NCBI RefSeq assembly: GCF_007678255.1 | Contig: NZ_VEED01000029.1 | Span: 1-42,671, forward strand | From: Bacillus sp. X1(2014) | Lineage (GTDB): Bacteria > Bacillota > Bacilli > Bacillales_B > DSM-18226 | Length of the DNA: 42,671 nt | Direction: 5' to 3' | Shown: positions 8,774-16,982 of the stretch, piece by piece | Position numbering within the stretch: position 1 is the first letter of the stretch | Layout of the letters: each line of letters starts with the position of its first letter | The notes under the pieces: generated by a model | Seen by the model: only the letters and a program-made list of their open reading frames with translations | Databases searched by the model: none | Told to the model about the DNA's origin: nothing | Program-made: the position numbers and the translations under genes

Positions 8774-8802
8774 AATATATGGTAATTTATCTCCTGTTTC
8801 AA
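8774..8802 (-). promoter_or_regulatory. sigma-A promoter of sulP-arsR
   Basis: On the minus strand TTGAAA (8797-8802), a 17-bp spacer and TATATT (8774-8779), about 45 bp before the sulP ATG. It is divergent from the small-RNA promoter at 8839-8867. Confidence 0.6.
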
Positions 8803-8838
8803 GTATTTTGTTTAAAAATTTATTTTTTAAGAAACTAC

Positions 8839-8867
8839 TTGTTGGATTGACGTTGCCATGGTACAAT
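8839..8867 (+). promoter_or_regulatory. sigma-A promoter of the candidate small RNA
   Basis: TTGTTG (8839-8844), a 17-bp spacer and TACAAT (8862-8867) with an extended TGG before the -10. It predicts a start near 8874. Confidence 0.6.
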
Positions 8868-8873
8868 AGCTAA

Positions 8874-8987
8874 GCGATGAGCTGAGTTGTGTAAGTCGAG
8901 AAACATTCCTTTTGGAACGCACTATGTGGAGTGTGGTTTCTCGCCTCAATACGCGAAGGACGTCTGTGTAAACAGACGTCCTTTTTT
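8874..8987 (+). ncRNA. candidate small structured RNA, about 114 nt
   Basis: It is bounded by a good promoter and a strong terminator, with no open frame or ribosome site inside. CGAGAAAC (8897-8904) pairs with GTTTCTCG (8936-8943), closing a junction. Inside are two small hairpins: TTCC-TTTT-GGAA, and CACT with AGTG around ATGTGG. The terminator stem follows at once. It lies between divergent sulP and an AIM24-family gene that seems to have its own -10 at 9023-9028. This favours a free small RNA over a leader, but an attenuator for that gene is possible. I do not recognise a known riboswitch or RNA family in it. Confidence 0.55.
8958..8987 (+). terminator. terminator of the candidate small RNA
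   Basis: GGACGTCTGT (8958-8967), a GTAA loop and ACAGACGTCC (8972-8981), then TTTTTT. The stem is 10 bp and perfect. Confidence 0.9.
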
Positions 8988-9067
8988 ATTGGTTAAAATT
9001 AGCACTTTTTTCCTAAATTTCTTATAATATAAATAGATTTGCCATTATGAAAAGTGGAGGGAAAAGG

Positions 9068-9862
9068 ATGAATAACCACGAAATTGATTTTAAAATCTAT
9101 GGTGATGACATGCAGTTTGTTGAGGTTGAACTGGATCCGCAAGAGACAGTTGTTGCTGAAGCAGGCAGCTTTATGATGATGGATGATGACATACATATGG
9201 AGACTATTTTTGGTGATGGCAGTGCCTCTGGCGGTGGAAGTGGGCTAATGGGGAAATTGTTTAGTGCCGGAAAACGCGTTCTTACAGGTGAAAGCTTGTT
9301 TATGACAACCTTCACTAATAATGGTATGGGTAAAAAGCACGTTTCGTTTGCTTCTCCGTACCCTGGAAAGATTATTCCAATGGACTTAAGCCAACTGGGC
9401 GGGAAAATCATCTGCCAAAAAGATGCCTTCCTTGCTGCAGCTAAAGGAGTTCAAGTTGGGATTGAATTCCAACGTAAAATCGGGGCTGGCTTCTTTGGCG
9501 GTGAAGGGTTTATCATGCAAAAGTTAGAAGGCGACGGGCTTGCTTTTGTCCATGCAGGAGGAACAATTATTAAAAAAGACCTTTTGCCTGGCCAGTCATT
9601 AAGAGTCGATACTGGTTGTTTAGTGGCGATGACAAGCAGTGTTAGTTATGATATTGAATTTGTAAAAGGCGTTAAAACAGCGTTGTTTGGTGGTGAAGGG
9701 TTGTTTTTTGCTACACTAAGAGGTCCAGGTTCGGTATGGATTCAATCCTTGCCATTCAGCCGTTTGGCAAGCCGAGTATTTGCGGCAGCCCCTTCACGCG
9801 GCGGTGCAAAAGATGAAGGCAGTATTGCACGGGGCATTTTCGATATGTTTAATGGTGACTGA
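9068..9862 (+). CDS. AIM24 / TIGR00266-family protein
   Basis: A 264-residue protein of the widespread AIM24 (TIGR00266) family, whose biochemical role in bacteria is not established. The family pattern is visible: glycine-rich turns repeated through a beta-rich fold ([10 protein letters not shown] near residues 147-156, [11 protein letters not shown] near 210-220), [12 protein letters not shown] near the start and a short GIFDMF tail. No signal peptide or membrane helix is seen. The start chosen follows GTGGAGGG. An ATG seven codons earlier overlaps that ribosome site and is less likely. A TATAAT at 9023-9028 suggests its own promoter. A terminator follows directly. Confidence 0.88.
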   Translation: MNNHEIDFKIYGDDMQFVEVELDPQETVVAEAGSFMMMDDDIHMETIFGDGSASGGGSGLMGKLFSAGKRVLTGESLFMTTFTNNGMGKKHVSFASPYPGKIIPMDLSQLGGKIICQKDAFLAAAKGVQVGIEFQRKIGAGFFGGEGFIMQKLEGDGLAFVHAGGTIIKKDLLPGQSLRVDTGCLVAMTSSVSYDIEFVKGVKTALFGGEGLFFATLRGPGSVWIQSLPFSRLASRVFAAAPSRGGAKDEGSIARGIFDMFNGD

Positions 9863-9870
9863 TTTAAGAG

Positions 9871-9899
9871 AGCGGGATCAATGGGTCCTGCTTTTTTTA
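9871..9899 (+). terminator. terminator of the AIM24-family gene
   Basis: AGCGGGA (9871-9877) pairs with TCCTGCT (9886-9892), followed by a T-tract. It begins 9 bp past the stop codon. Confidence 0.8.
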
Positions 9900-9902
9900 T
9901 AT

Positions 9903-10055
9903 AAGAAAAGCGCAAGCGCCCTGTTCAGCGGCGTATGGCCTGGAGCGCTCCAACTGAGATAAAGGAAACACGAAGAGCCGGAGGCGCATTCGTGCTTGAC
10001 TGATCGTAGGGAGGAGAGCGAAGGACACTAGCCGCTATGGCGCTGGAGCTAGACA
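9903..10055. repeat. dispersed Bacillus-type intergenic repeat, about 150 bp
   Basis: A GC-rich block in an AT-rich gap, running from AAGAAAAGCGCAAGCGCC to GGCGCTGGAGCTAGACAG. The ends are partly complementary: GCGCC and AGCGGC near the left match GCCGCT and GGCGC near the right. I recognise wording such as GATAAAGGAAACACGAAGAG as a repeat seen many times between genes in Bacillus-related genomes. Its function is unknown to me. Only one copy lies in this window. The rest of 9863-10183 holds only the two terminators. Confidence 0.7.
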
Positions 10056-10094
10056 GTAATCTAAGTTCAAAAACTTGTACTTCTTATTATACTA

Positions 10095-10117
10095 CTAAAA
10101 CCGAGCATCCGCCCGGT
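10095..10117 (-). terminator. terminator of the permease pair
   Basis: On the minus strand ACCGGGC, a GGAT loop and GCTCGGT (10100-10117), followed by TTTAG. The T-tract is short, so termination may be weak. Confidence 0.5.
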
Positions 10118-10183
10118 CTTCATCGAAAAATCTATTAATTAACATCCTAATCTTATCCCATGATCCTTGATTTTTACGAATAG

Positions 10184-11173
10184 CTATTTTTGAACAAACT
10201 CAAATTGGTCAGCAGAATATGCGGCAACTTTTGGACTTAGATTTTTTTTCTTTTTCTCTTTAACCACCTTTACACCATTTAAATTACCTTCTAGTTCATT
10301 CTTCATCATATTTACGATGACGATCACTATAAAAAATCCGAACACTGGGGTTAAGATGGCCCATGGCGCACGTACAAATTCACTAAAATTTTGACCGATT
10401 AAACCTGCCCATTCATTTGATATGGTTGCCGGCTTAGGTGGTTCCTCATACCCCATGACACCTGCCCTATTTCTTCCTCCAAGAAACATTCCAAACAGAC
10501 CGAGCTGCATTGTAATGTGAAGGGTACTTATAAATTGCTGGACTGAAAATAGGATTCCGTAAGAACGGATAAACGGCATCAACTGTTTTCTGACAATATG
10601 TAATTTTCCAGCCCCCATCAACTTTGAGCTTTGTACAAATGAAGTTTGTAATAATTGATCGGTTACATCGGAGGCGAAAATAGTGACCGATGGAAATCCA
10701 ATAAATACAAGAATAATAATTTGATAGGTAACGATAGAAGAAACAGCAATATCATTAAAATCGCTCACAATCGGTATCATCAAGAGGATCGCAATGAGAA
10801 TCGATGGGATGTAACGGAAAGTTAGAAAAAAGTCTTTCACATAACCTTTTAAGAATGGAGCCCACATGGAAAGAAAGATCCCAAAAATCCCCCCCAGAAA
10901 AACTCTTAATAAAGCGACTCCAAAGGCTGAAATTAAGGTGAATTTTGCACCATAGAGTAATAGCCAGTGCATGTCCTCACCATTTCGGTTCGTTCCTAAT
11001 AAATGTTGTTCAGAAGGTGGAAATGGCGCCCTGCCGATGATATCGCCCTGTTCATTTTTAACCAGCACCTGATGATTAAAATCCTTTGGCCCATAATAAG
11101 GATATAAAAGACTCATTATCAATAAAAGAAGCAGTAATGTTGAACCAATAATCGTCTTTTTGTATTTTCTCAT
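10184..11173 (-). CDS. ABC transporter permease, OppC/DppC type
   Basis: A 329-residue integral membrane protein resembling the second permease of peptide or nickel importers. An N-terminal helix (residues 8-26) is followed by an extracytoplasmic segment with the family phrase HLLGTNRNGEDM. A multi-helix BPD-transport core comes next, and the cytoplasmic EAA-like loop, LMGAGKLHIVRKQLMP, lies about 195-212. It overlaps the upstream permease by 4 bp (ATGA), so the two are co-translated. No ATP-binding or solute-binding gene is adjacent on either side. The substrate cannot be told. Confidence 0.85.
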   Translation of the reverse strand: MRKYKKTIIGSTLLLLLLIMSLLYPYYGPKDFNHQVLVKNEQGDIIGRAPFPPSEQHLLGTNRNGEDMHWLLLYGAKFTLISAFGVALLRVFLGGIFGIFLSMWAPFLKGYVKDFFLTFRYIPSILIAILLMIPIVSDFNDIAVSSIVTYQIIILVFIGFPSVTIFASDVTDQLLQTSFVQSSKLMGAGKLHIVRKQLMPFIRSYGILFSVQQFISTLHITMQLGLFGMFLGGRNRAGVMGYEEPPKPATISNEWAGLIGQNFSEFVRAPWAILTPVFGFFIVIVIVNMMKNELEGNLNGVKVVKEKKKKNLSPKVAAYSADQFEFVQK

Positions 11174-12045
11174 ATACTAACCGCCTCCCTCCCTTTGATT
11201 AACTTAGAAATAAACCAGCCTGCAGTTTCAATCATCACCAATGGAATGGATAACATTAGCAAACAGATAACAAGGACAGAAAATTCTCCATCCATAAAAA
11301 TAATTTTATACAATTGTTGGTTAAACCCACTAATGTTAAATAAAATTTCGACCAAATAAATATTGGATAGTAATATCCATACGATTGTTCTTAACTGCAT
11401 TATTAAAAGTGGAAAAATGTTTCTCATAATATGGACAAGTAATATCCGAAGACGTTCCATTCCCTTTGCCTTCGCGTAGTGAACATATTGTTGGTTTTGT
11501 TCCTCATCAATAATCTTAATGAGAAATTGTAGTAATAAGAAAAATGGTAGAAAAGAAACGGTCATGATTGGTACAAAATAAGGCTTATGACCAAACAACC
11601 CATACAGTTGTAAAAACTTTAATCCTGTTGATTTATAAAGTGTGATAACAAAAAACTGGAATAAAAGAATAATGAGCAAATCTGGAATACCTTCGAAGAA
11701 ATTGAGCCCGCTTTTCAATTTATTTTTTACTTTTTCTGGTGAGAGGAAAATCAATACAGCCGTAATCATTGCTAGGAAAATGATATATAAAAGACTGCTT
11801 AATAGAATTGTCATCGTATACTGATAACTCTCAGCAATATGTAATTTTTCAAAAATCTCTAGGTATTTATCTTGATTAGATTGAAGTAAAATTTGAAAAT
11901 CAGATGTTAGATTTACCCAAAACCTTTCAAAGTTAACTTCTATATGATCCTTTCCAATCCCTAATAAAGAGGGCAGATTAAAAATAAAAAGAAATCCTGC
12001 TACTATTAATACAAGTCTGATAAGTCCTCGAAATAATCGTTTCAT
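11170..12045 (-). CDS. ABC transporter permease, OppB/DppB type
   Basis: A 291-residue membrane protein that pairs with the OppC-type permease downstream. A signal-anchor helix (residues 8-28), then a long loop, then about five helices. The EAA loop YAKAKGMERLRILLVHIMRN (about residues 190-209) is the clearest family mark and is the contact point for an ATPase. GGGTGGGA precedes the ATG. It is the first gene of a two-gene operon with no ATPase, so the motor must be encoded elsewhere if the transporter works. Confidence 0.85.
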   Translation of the reverse strand: MKRLFRGLIRLVLIVAGFLFIFNLPSLLGIGKDHIEVNFERFWVNLTSDFQILLQSNQDKYLEIFEKLHIAESYQYTMTILLSSLLYIIFLAMITAVLIFLSPEKVKNKLKSGLNFFEGIPDLLIILLFQFFVITLYKSTGLKFLQLYGLFGHKPYFVPIMTVSFLPFFLLLQFLIKIIDEEQNQQYVHYAKAKGMERLRILLVHIMRNIFPLLIMQLRTIVWILLSNIYLVEILFNISGFNQQLYKIIFMDGEFSVLVICLLMLSIPLVMIETAGWFISKLIKGREAVSI

Positions 12046-12136
12046 TCTATCCCACCCAAATATTATTGCTAAAAAATTACAGTCCCTTTCCTTTTTACCA
12101 TTTAATTAGTATTTTTGCAATATTCCTAATTTATTT

Positions 12137-12174
12137 TCAAAAAAGACGCTTCGGCCCTCACTCCGAAACGTCTT
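12137..12174 (-). terminator. terminator of the padR operon
   Basis: On the minus strand AAGACGTTTCGG, an 8-nt loop and CCGAAGCGTCTT (12143-12174) are followed by TTTT. It starts 5 bp past the DUF4173 stop codon. Confidence 0.85.
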
Positions 12175-12179
12175 CCTAT

Positions 12180-13652
12180 TCACTGAATATCCAACTTCCT
12201 TAGTTCAGATTCTAGCTGCTCTCGTTTTAGATTATACGATTGCCACGGGAGGTCTTCAGCAAGGACTTCCTGTTTTCGCTCTAAGAGAACTGTTTTTAAA
12301 TCCGGTATATTCTGGTCTTTTTCAAAGAGTTCGATTAATCCTAACACCCCTGTATACGACAGGTTATTAAGGTAGTGAACATCAATTTTCCCACTCAACT
12401 CGTAACGATTCATATTTTCATTCACGACAATTTTATCTAAGTCAATTACTGTAATTGCTGTGTAATAAATTAAGGATGAAATAAAGTAAAAATGAAATAA
12501 CGAAAGCTTCTTCACCCATATTTTCACAAGCGTATACGTAAAAATTATAACAAGATAAATCATAAACGAATGGACAAGAACCCTTGTAAACGTAAATCCA
12601 TACGCATCTTCATACATACTTAATCGCATGAAGGCAGAAGTAAGCATAACAGAGCTCGCGAGGACAAGGATGGTTAACATTATTTGTGTGGCTCTTTGCA
12701 TAAACCTTGTTGCGTGCTTAACGAACGTTAAAACGATTACTGTTATCGATAAATTGATAAGTGTAACAAACAGGAGCTCAAAAAACCCCTTTCGAGCATA
12801 TTCTGCGTAGGTAAAGTCTTCCGATAAGGTCCCGCTAAAGAAATACCGAAATTGGACGAGAGTAAACAATAGATACACTAAATTAATGATCACTAGAACT
12901 GTAATGGTGATTATCCCATCTAGATTAAATCTTTGCTCGTTTGTTGGATGTTTCATTACGTTAATGTGTCTGGTATAAAGAATCTGCATGAAACCAAAGA
13001 AGGCAAACGTGCAAATTAAAATAACCATAAGTCTAAAGATCCGTTCCCCATTGACGATTTGAAACCACTGGGGGATACCGCCAATCAATTGTTCGAACTG
13101 TGAATCTGCTGATATCAATAAGTTCAATACAACAAATAGGATTGGCAATGAGATCGCAATCCCGAGAATTACCTTTTTCCATACGATCAATTTGTCCTCA
13201 TGACCGCCTTGTTTTAAGCTCTTTCCAATCAAGGATACAAAACCGAAATTAAATTTTACTGAATGGATTAGACGGATGAATATTAACGAAATAAAAGCAG
13301 GTTTATTCCATTGAAAATTTTTCGGACTAGTTATTAACACCAAATGGAAGATAACCAACCCAGGGATCAGCAAGATATTTAAACCATAAAAGAGAAAGTT
13401 ATTATTTAAGAAGTAGTTGGCAGACATCAGCCAAACACAACAAAGAATTAAGTATCCTAACCGTTGATGGGAAAATCGAAAGCGTCGGTAACGCCAAAGA
13501 AACACAGAATAAAATGCTGAAACAAACACGAAGTAGGATATTCCTATCTGACTGCGAAAAAACGCTTCTTCCGCTAAAATACCAAGCAATAAACATAACA
13601 ATAAAAAGATCCAAGCTGGTTTACCAATTTTTGTTTCTATTTTCGTTTCCAT
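12180..13652 (-). CDS. polytopic membrane protein, DUF4173/DUF4153 type
   Basis: A 490-residue protein with about ten hydrophobic helices in its N-terminal 400 residues and a soluble tail of about 100 residues. The helices, the FTYAEYARKGFFELLFVT segment and the tail phrase YLNNLSYTGV are what I associate with DUF4173 proteins. Function is unknown. The start chosen is METKIETK: AGAGGG lies six bases before it, whereas the in-frame ATG two codons earlier touches the ribosome site and the frame further upstream has none. It follows the HAAS gene by about 70 bp, in which lies a palindrome shared with the padR promoter. Confidence 0.8.
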   Translation of the reverse strand: METKIETKIGKPAWIFLLLCLLLGILAEEAFFRSQIGISYFVFVSAFYSVFLWRYRRFRFSHQRLGYLILCCVWLMSANYFLNNNFLFYGLNILLIPGLVIFHLVLITSPKNFQWNKPAFISLIFIRLIHSVKFNFGFVSLIGKSLKQGGHEDKLIVWKKVILGIAISLPILFVVLNLLISADSQFEQLIGGIPQWFQIVNGERIFRLMVILICTFAFFGFMQILYTRHINVMKHPTNEQRFNLDGIITITVLVIINLVYLLFTLVQFRYFFSGTLSEDFTYAEYARKGFFELLFVTLINLSITVIVLTFVKHATRFMQRATQIMLTILVLASSVMLTSAFMRLSMYEDAYGFTFTRVLVHSFMIYLVIIFTYTLVKIWVKKLSLFHFYFISSLIYYTAITVIDLDKIVVNENMNRYELSGKIDVHYLNNLSYTGVLGLIELFEKDQNIPDLKTVLLERKQEVLAEDLPWQSYNLKREQLESELRKLDIQ

Positions 13653-13666
13653 CTTCATCCCTCTTT

Positions 13667-13685
13667 TATATAGATTTTCTATATA
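13667..13685 (-). promoter_or_regulatory. 8-3-8 palindrome before the DUF4173 gene, candidate PadR operator
   Basis: TATATAGA-TTT-TCTATATA is a perfect palindrome ending a few bases before the ribosome site. Its core ATAGA-N3-TCTAT occurs again over the -10 of padR (14714-14726), which suggests the same repressor acts at both. Confidence 0.45.
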
Positions 13686-13720
13686 TGTAGTTTTACTAGG
13701 TATGTATCCAAAAAAAATGC

Positions 13721-14356
13721 TTATACCGAAGCTTTTCTCCCCCATCGGTAGCCAATCCAGCTGATTGGATATAAGATGATGGTAAAAATGATACAAGCAA
13801 TAATAAACGTTTTCGTTAACAATGGGGCAAACCAAGAATGTGGAATAATTTGAAACACCGTAAGGACCATTAAGATTAAATTTGGAATAAGGGAAAGTAG
13901 AAACGTTTTATTAAGAAGCACCCTTCCGTTATGACCAAACCCCTTTCCAATTTCATATCCTAACAAGACCCAAAAAAACAGATACAAAATAGCAATCAAG
14001 GTGGGAATCGCAGTCAGGTGGTTCCAAGCAGCCGTTATCCATTTCCATTGATAGACATTGTGAGCCAGGGTGAGTAAACTTCCCCCGCCGAAAAAAAGAA
14101 CATTTAAAAGGATAAACAGCCATTTCATATTGCTGGGAGTGACAGAAAATTCTTCTCTCCAAATTTTGGTGATTTCCTCTGGGCTTCCTAAGCGCGATAC
14201 AATCATCTCATAAACTGTATCCTCTTCCAGATTTACCGTTTCAATCAGAATTTCATCAATATGTGACTCATATTCACGGAGAATTTCATCCTTATCTAAC
14301 TGGTTTCCTAATCCCTTTGACAACTCATTCAGAAACCTATTCTTCGGCCGTTCCAT
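13721..14356 (-). CDS. HAAS/DUF1700-type membrane protein
   Basis: A 211-residue protein. The first 75 residues form the HAAS-like helical module with the pattern [16 protein letters not shown] and RLGSPEEI, usually found beside PadR regulators. Four hydrophobic helices follow in the last 130 residues. Its start lies 20 bp inside the end of padR, so the two are co-translated. The family is thought to link PadR regulators to envelope signals, but no activity is known to me. It probably forms one operon with padR and the DUF4173 gene. Confidence 0.82.
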   Translation of the reverse strand: MERPKNRFLNELSKGLGNQLDKDEILREYESHIDEILIETVNLEEDTVYEMIVSRLGSPEEITKIWREEFSVTPSNMKWLFILLNVLFFGGGSLLTLAHNVYQWKWITAAWNHLTAIPTLIAILYLFFWVLLGYEIGKGFGHNGRVLLNKTFLLSLIPNLILMVLTVFQIIPHSWFAPLLTKTFIIACIIFTIILYPISWIGYRWGRKASV

Positions 14357-14684
14357 GTTTTGATCTCCCTATCACTTTGTTCATTACTTTAACAAAGTCC
14401 TGCCATTCACGTGTTTTTTCACCCAATAATTCTTTTCCAGCTTTTGTTATCTTGTAATACTTCCGGGCTGGTCCCTTTTCCTGCTCCTGCCAGTAACATT
14501 CTATGTACTCTTGCTTCTCAAGTTTATGCAGTGCAGGATACAAGGTTCCCTCTTTTACACTTAAATCATTATCACTTCGTTGTTCCAGCTCTTTCACGAG
14601 TTCGTAGCCATACATATCGCGTTCGTTTAATAGCTGAAGAAGGATTAAGGAAGTACTGCCTTTTACTAATTCGCGGTTAAACAT
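14337..14684 (-). CDS. PadR-family transcriptional regulator
   Basis: A 115-residue winged-helix repressor. The family pattern is clear: [20 protein letters not shown] near the start, [19 protein letters not shown] as recognition helix and wing, and [14 protein letters not shown]. It lacks the long C-terminal helical domain of large PadR proteins, so it belongs to the short class. It heads a three-gene operon with membrane proteins. A TACCTA-N7-TAGGTA palindrome and an ATAGAA-N-TTCTAT palindrome in its own promoter suggest autoregulation. Confidence 0.92.
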   Translation of the reverse strand: MFNRELVKGSTSLILLQLLNERDMYGYELVKELEQRSDNDLSVKEGTLYPALHKLEKQEYIECYWQEQEKGPARKYYKITKAGKELLGEKTREWQDFVKVMNKVIGRSKHGTAEE

Positions 14685-14693
14685 TTTCTCACC

Positions 14694-14748
14694 TACCTAG
14701 ATATTTTAGGTACATAGAAATTCTATACTGAATCCTTCTTATTGTAAA
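14694..14748 (-). promoter_or_regulatory. padR promoter with two palindromic operator candidates
   Basis: On the minus strand TTTACA (14743-14748), a 17-bp spacer and TAGAAT (14720-14725). ATAGAA-A-TTCTAT (14714-14726) covers the -10. TACCTA-N7-TAGGTA (14694-14712) lies between the start site and the ribosome site. Confidence 0.65.
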
Positions 14749-14753
14749 TAGCT

Positions 14754-14786
14754 AAAAAAAAATAGTGACGATGTTTTCATCGCCAC
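14754..14786 (-). terminator. terminator of the 57-residue protein gene
   Basis: On the minus strand GTGGCGATG, AAAA and CATCGTCAC (14765-14786) are followed by TATTTTTTTTT. Confidence 0.85.
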
Positions 14787-14796
14787 AATTCTTTCC

Positions 14797-14970
14797 TCAC
14801 TTTACTCTTCCGTTATTTCTAAGTACCTTAATGTTTTGGTCACGCTCGCCTCCATCGGATAATTCCTCTGAAAACTCATGTTTTGCTTCGTCTCCAATTA
14901 ATTCACCTTGCTTGATGACCCTTGGTGGCAAATTATTATTAGGTGCCGCTTGTTCATTCCAATCTCCCAT
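14797..14970 (-). CDS. small hydrophilic protein, 57 residues
   Basis: Supported as a real gene by GAGGTG six bases before the ATG and by a strong terminator 10 bp past the stop. The product begins MGDWNEQAAPNNNLPP and is rich in Asn, Glu and Lys, with no helix long enough for a membrane. EFSEELSDGG recalls the EFS-EELAD stretch of the small Bacillus YfhD-type proteins, but this is a weak resemblance. An in-frame GTG three codons earlier overlaps the ribosome site. It may be a spore or stress protein; that is a guess. Confidence 0.7.
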   Translation of the reverse strand: MGDWNEQAAPNNNLPPRVIKQGELIGDEAKHEFSEELSDGGERDQNIKVLRNNGRVK

Positions 14971-15016
14971 TTCTATCACCTCGATACATAGTATTTAAAG
15001 TTTTGGTTTATCTTAT

Positions 15017-15054
15017 CCAAAAAACAAAACGCTTGGATTTTTTCCAAGCGTTTT
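15017..15054 (-). terminator. rocE terminator
   Basis: AAAACGCTTGGA (15026-15037) pairs with TCCAAGCGTTTT (15043-15054). On the minus strand it is followed by GTTTTTTGG, 10 bp past the rocE stop codon. Confidence 0.85.
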
Positions 15055-15063
15055 ACAAAGTAA

Positions 15064-16506
15064 TTAAATCACCATTTTTTTATTTTCGTTCAGTTCAATT
15101 TGGTGTTCATCAACCATATCCTGTTCTCGAAGCTTTTTAATTCTAAAATGGTAAATCAAGTAACAGGCACCCACAAATGGAACTCCTAGATAAAGAGCTA
15201 AGCGTTGTGCTGGATCAAATGCTAAACTTACTAGAACGGCAACGTTTAATACTAAGCCGATAAGTGGTAAAACTGGGTAAAGTGGTGTTTTGAACTTAAG
15301 GTCTGCTACTTTTCCACCTTCACGGATAAACCTTCTACGGAAAGCGAGTTGTGAAGCAGTAATGGAAATCCAGCCAACCTGAGCACCTAAACCAGCTACG
15401 GAAAGAAGCCACATAAATACTGTTTCTTCTGCAAAAAAACCTGAAAGTAGTGATAATAAAGCAATACCAATTGTGAAAAGTAGTGCATTAATCGGTACGC
15501 CTCGTTTATTTACTTTTGTGAGAATAGGACTAGCCATTTTTTCTTTTGACATCGCATACAACATCCGGGTTCCTGCATATAAGCCAGAGTTTCCAACTGA
15601 AAGTAGTGCAGTAAGGATAACAAAATTCATAATATCTGCAGCGTAAGGAATTCCTATACTATCAAATACAACAACAAATGGACTCTCAACAACCCCTGCT
15701 TTGTCCATTGGAATTAAACTAGATACAACAAATATAGCTAATACAAAGAAGACAAGGGTACGCCATACAGTTTGTTTAATCGATTTTGGGATAGTCTTTT
15801 CTGGATTTTCACTTTCCCCTGCAGCTATCCCAATCAATTCCGTTCCTTGGAAAGAAAAATTAACCGCGATCATGGTAACAATTAATGCTGAAAATCCGTT
15901 AGGTAAAATACCATGTGCTGTAAAATTTGATAAAAATGGTGCAGCTTGACCGCCATTCATGTCAATTAATCCAAACATGGCAGCGCCACCTAATGCGATA
16001 AACAAAATAATTGCCAAAATTTTTATACTTGAAAACCAAAATTCTGCTTCAGCAAATGCTCTTGCAGATAGAGCATTCAGTAAGAATAAAATGACTGCAA
16101 AAATGCCACTCCAAATCCAAACTTGTACATCAGGAAACCATCTTTGCATAAGTTGCCCAGCAGATAGGAACTCTAATGCAACTGTAACGGACCAACCTAA
16201 CCAATATAGCCAGCCGAGTGCAAATCCTGTTCCTGGACCAATAAATTTTGTCGTATACGTTTGGAACGAGCCTGAAACCGGCATGGCTACAGACAATTCA
16301 CCAAGGCAAAGCATGGTTAGAAACATGATAAAACCGCCAACTATATAGGCAAGAATTGCACCTATTGGCCCTGCCTGACTGATTGTATAACCTGAACCCA
16401 AGAATAAACCTGAACCGATTACTCCCCCCAAAGAGATCATAAATAAATGTCTCGTCTTCATCGTCCGTTTTAATTCATGATTCGAGTTGTTTTCCTGCAA
16501 ATTCAT
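15064..16506 (-). CDS. rocE: RocE/RocC-like amino-acid permease
   Basis: A 480-residue APC-family permease with twelve hydrophobic helices, likely importing arginine, ornithine or a related amino acid. The sequence is very close to my memory of B. subtilis RocE along its length: [20 protein letters not shown] at the start, [53 protein letters not shown] and [16 protein letters not shown]. The start is the ATG after AAGGGGGA; the frame extends 15 codons further without a ribosome site. It is divergent from a RocR-like activator, with a sigma-54 promoter and activator sites between. No roc catabolic enzyme gene is next to it. RocE versus RocC is not settled. Confidence 0.88.
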   Translation of the reverse strand: MNLQENNSNHELKRTMKTRHLFMISLGGVIGSGLFLGSGYTISQAGPIGAILAYIVGGFIMFLTMLCLGELSVAMPVSGSFQTYTTKFIGPGTGFALGWLYWLGWSVTVALEFLSAGQLMQRWFPDVQVWIWSGIFAVILFLLNALSARAFAEAEFWFSSIKILAIILFIALGGAAMFGLIDMNGGQAAPFLSNFTAHGILPNGFSALIVTMIAVNFSFQGTELIGIAAGESENPEKTIPKSIKQTVWRTLVFFVLAIFVVSSLIPMDKAGVVESPFVVVFDSIGIPYAADIMNFVILTALLSVGNSGLYAGTRMLYAMSKEKMASPILTKVNKRGVPINALLFTIGIALLSLLSGFFAEETVFMWLLSVAGLGAQVGWISITASQLAFRRRFIREGGKVADLKFKTPLYPVLPLIGLVLNVAVLVSLAFDPAQRLALYLGVPFVGACYLIYHFRIKKLREQDMVDEHQIELNENKKMVI

Positions 16507-16684
16507 TAAATTTCCCCCTTCTCCCCAAACAAAAGAATACGCTTTCAACACCTAAAATAGTAGGATAATTTTTTGCTAGTGGCAATATGATTAAACCCTT
16601 ACCATTAGAAATTATAGAGAAATAGTAGTCTATTAACAACAGACAATAATTTCTAAATTATCACTATATTTTTATAATAGAAAT

Positions 16685-16702
16685 ATGCAAGTTTTGTGCC
16701 AA
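16685..16702 (-). promoter_or_regulatory. sigma-54 (-24/-12) promoter of rocE
   Basis: On the minus strand TTGGCAC-AAAAC-TTGCAT. The GG and GC doublets are 12 bp apart, matching the SigL consensus TGGCAC-N5-TTGCA. It implies a transcript start near 16673 and a leader of about 165 nt. Confidence 0.92.
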
Positions 16703-16744
16703 AATTAAAATTACCTAAAATGTGTACATTCTTTGAACAAACAA

Positions 16745-16921
16745 GCAAAATATTTTTGCATTTCAATAAAAATTTTGCACTATACTGCAAAAATAATTTT
16801 TCCACAAAAAAGGAAAGAGCGTTTATCTTCAAAAAGCCACTAAATAAAGAAATCCCCTTACTATGCAAACATTCTTTGCAAATTTAACATTTTTCTAATA
16901 AAACTGCAAAACTATTTTGCA
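16745..16921. promoter_or_regulatory. four palindromic upstream activator sites for the RocR-like protein
   Basis: GCAAAA-TAT-TTTTGC (16745-16759), TTTTGCA-N6-TGCAAAA (16773-16792), TGCAAA-CATTC-TTTGCA (16864-16880) and TGCAAAA-CTA-TTTTGCA (16905-16921). They lie 40 to 220 bp upstream of the sigma-54 promoter, the usual place for enhancer sites of such activators. The last one overlaps a possible sigma-A promoter of the activator gene (TTGCAT 16917-16922, TTAAAT 16940-16945), so it could also mediate autoregulation. The remainder of 16507-16982 holds no gene. Confidence 0.75.
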
Positions 16922-16982
16922 TTATTGTGTTTTATTTGATTAAATAGTTGCATAAAGGATTAATCAAAGGGAATGAATCTAA

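Noticed and set aside
13653..13835. N-terminal extension of the DUF4173 protein
   Set aside because: The extra 61 codons overlap the HAAS gene end, contain the palindrome and have no ribosome site.
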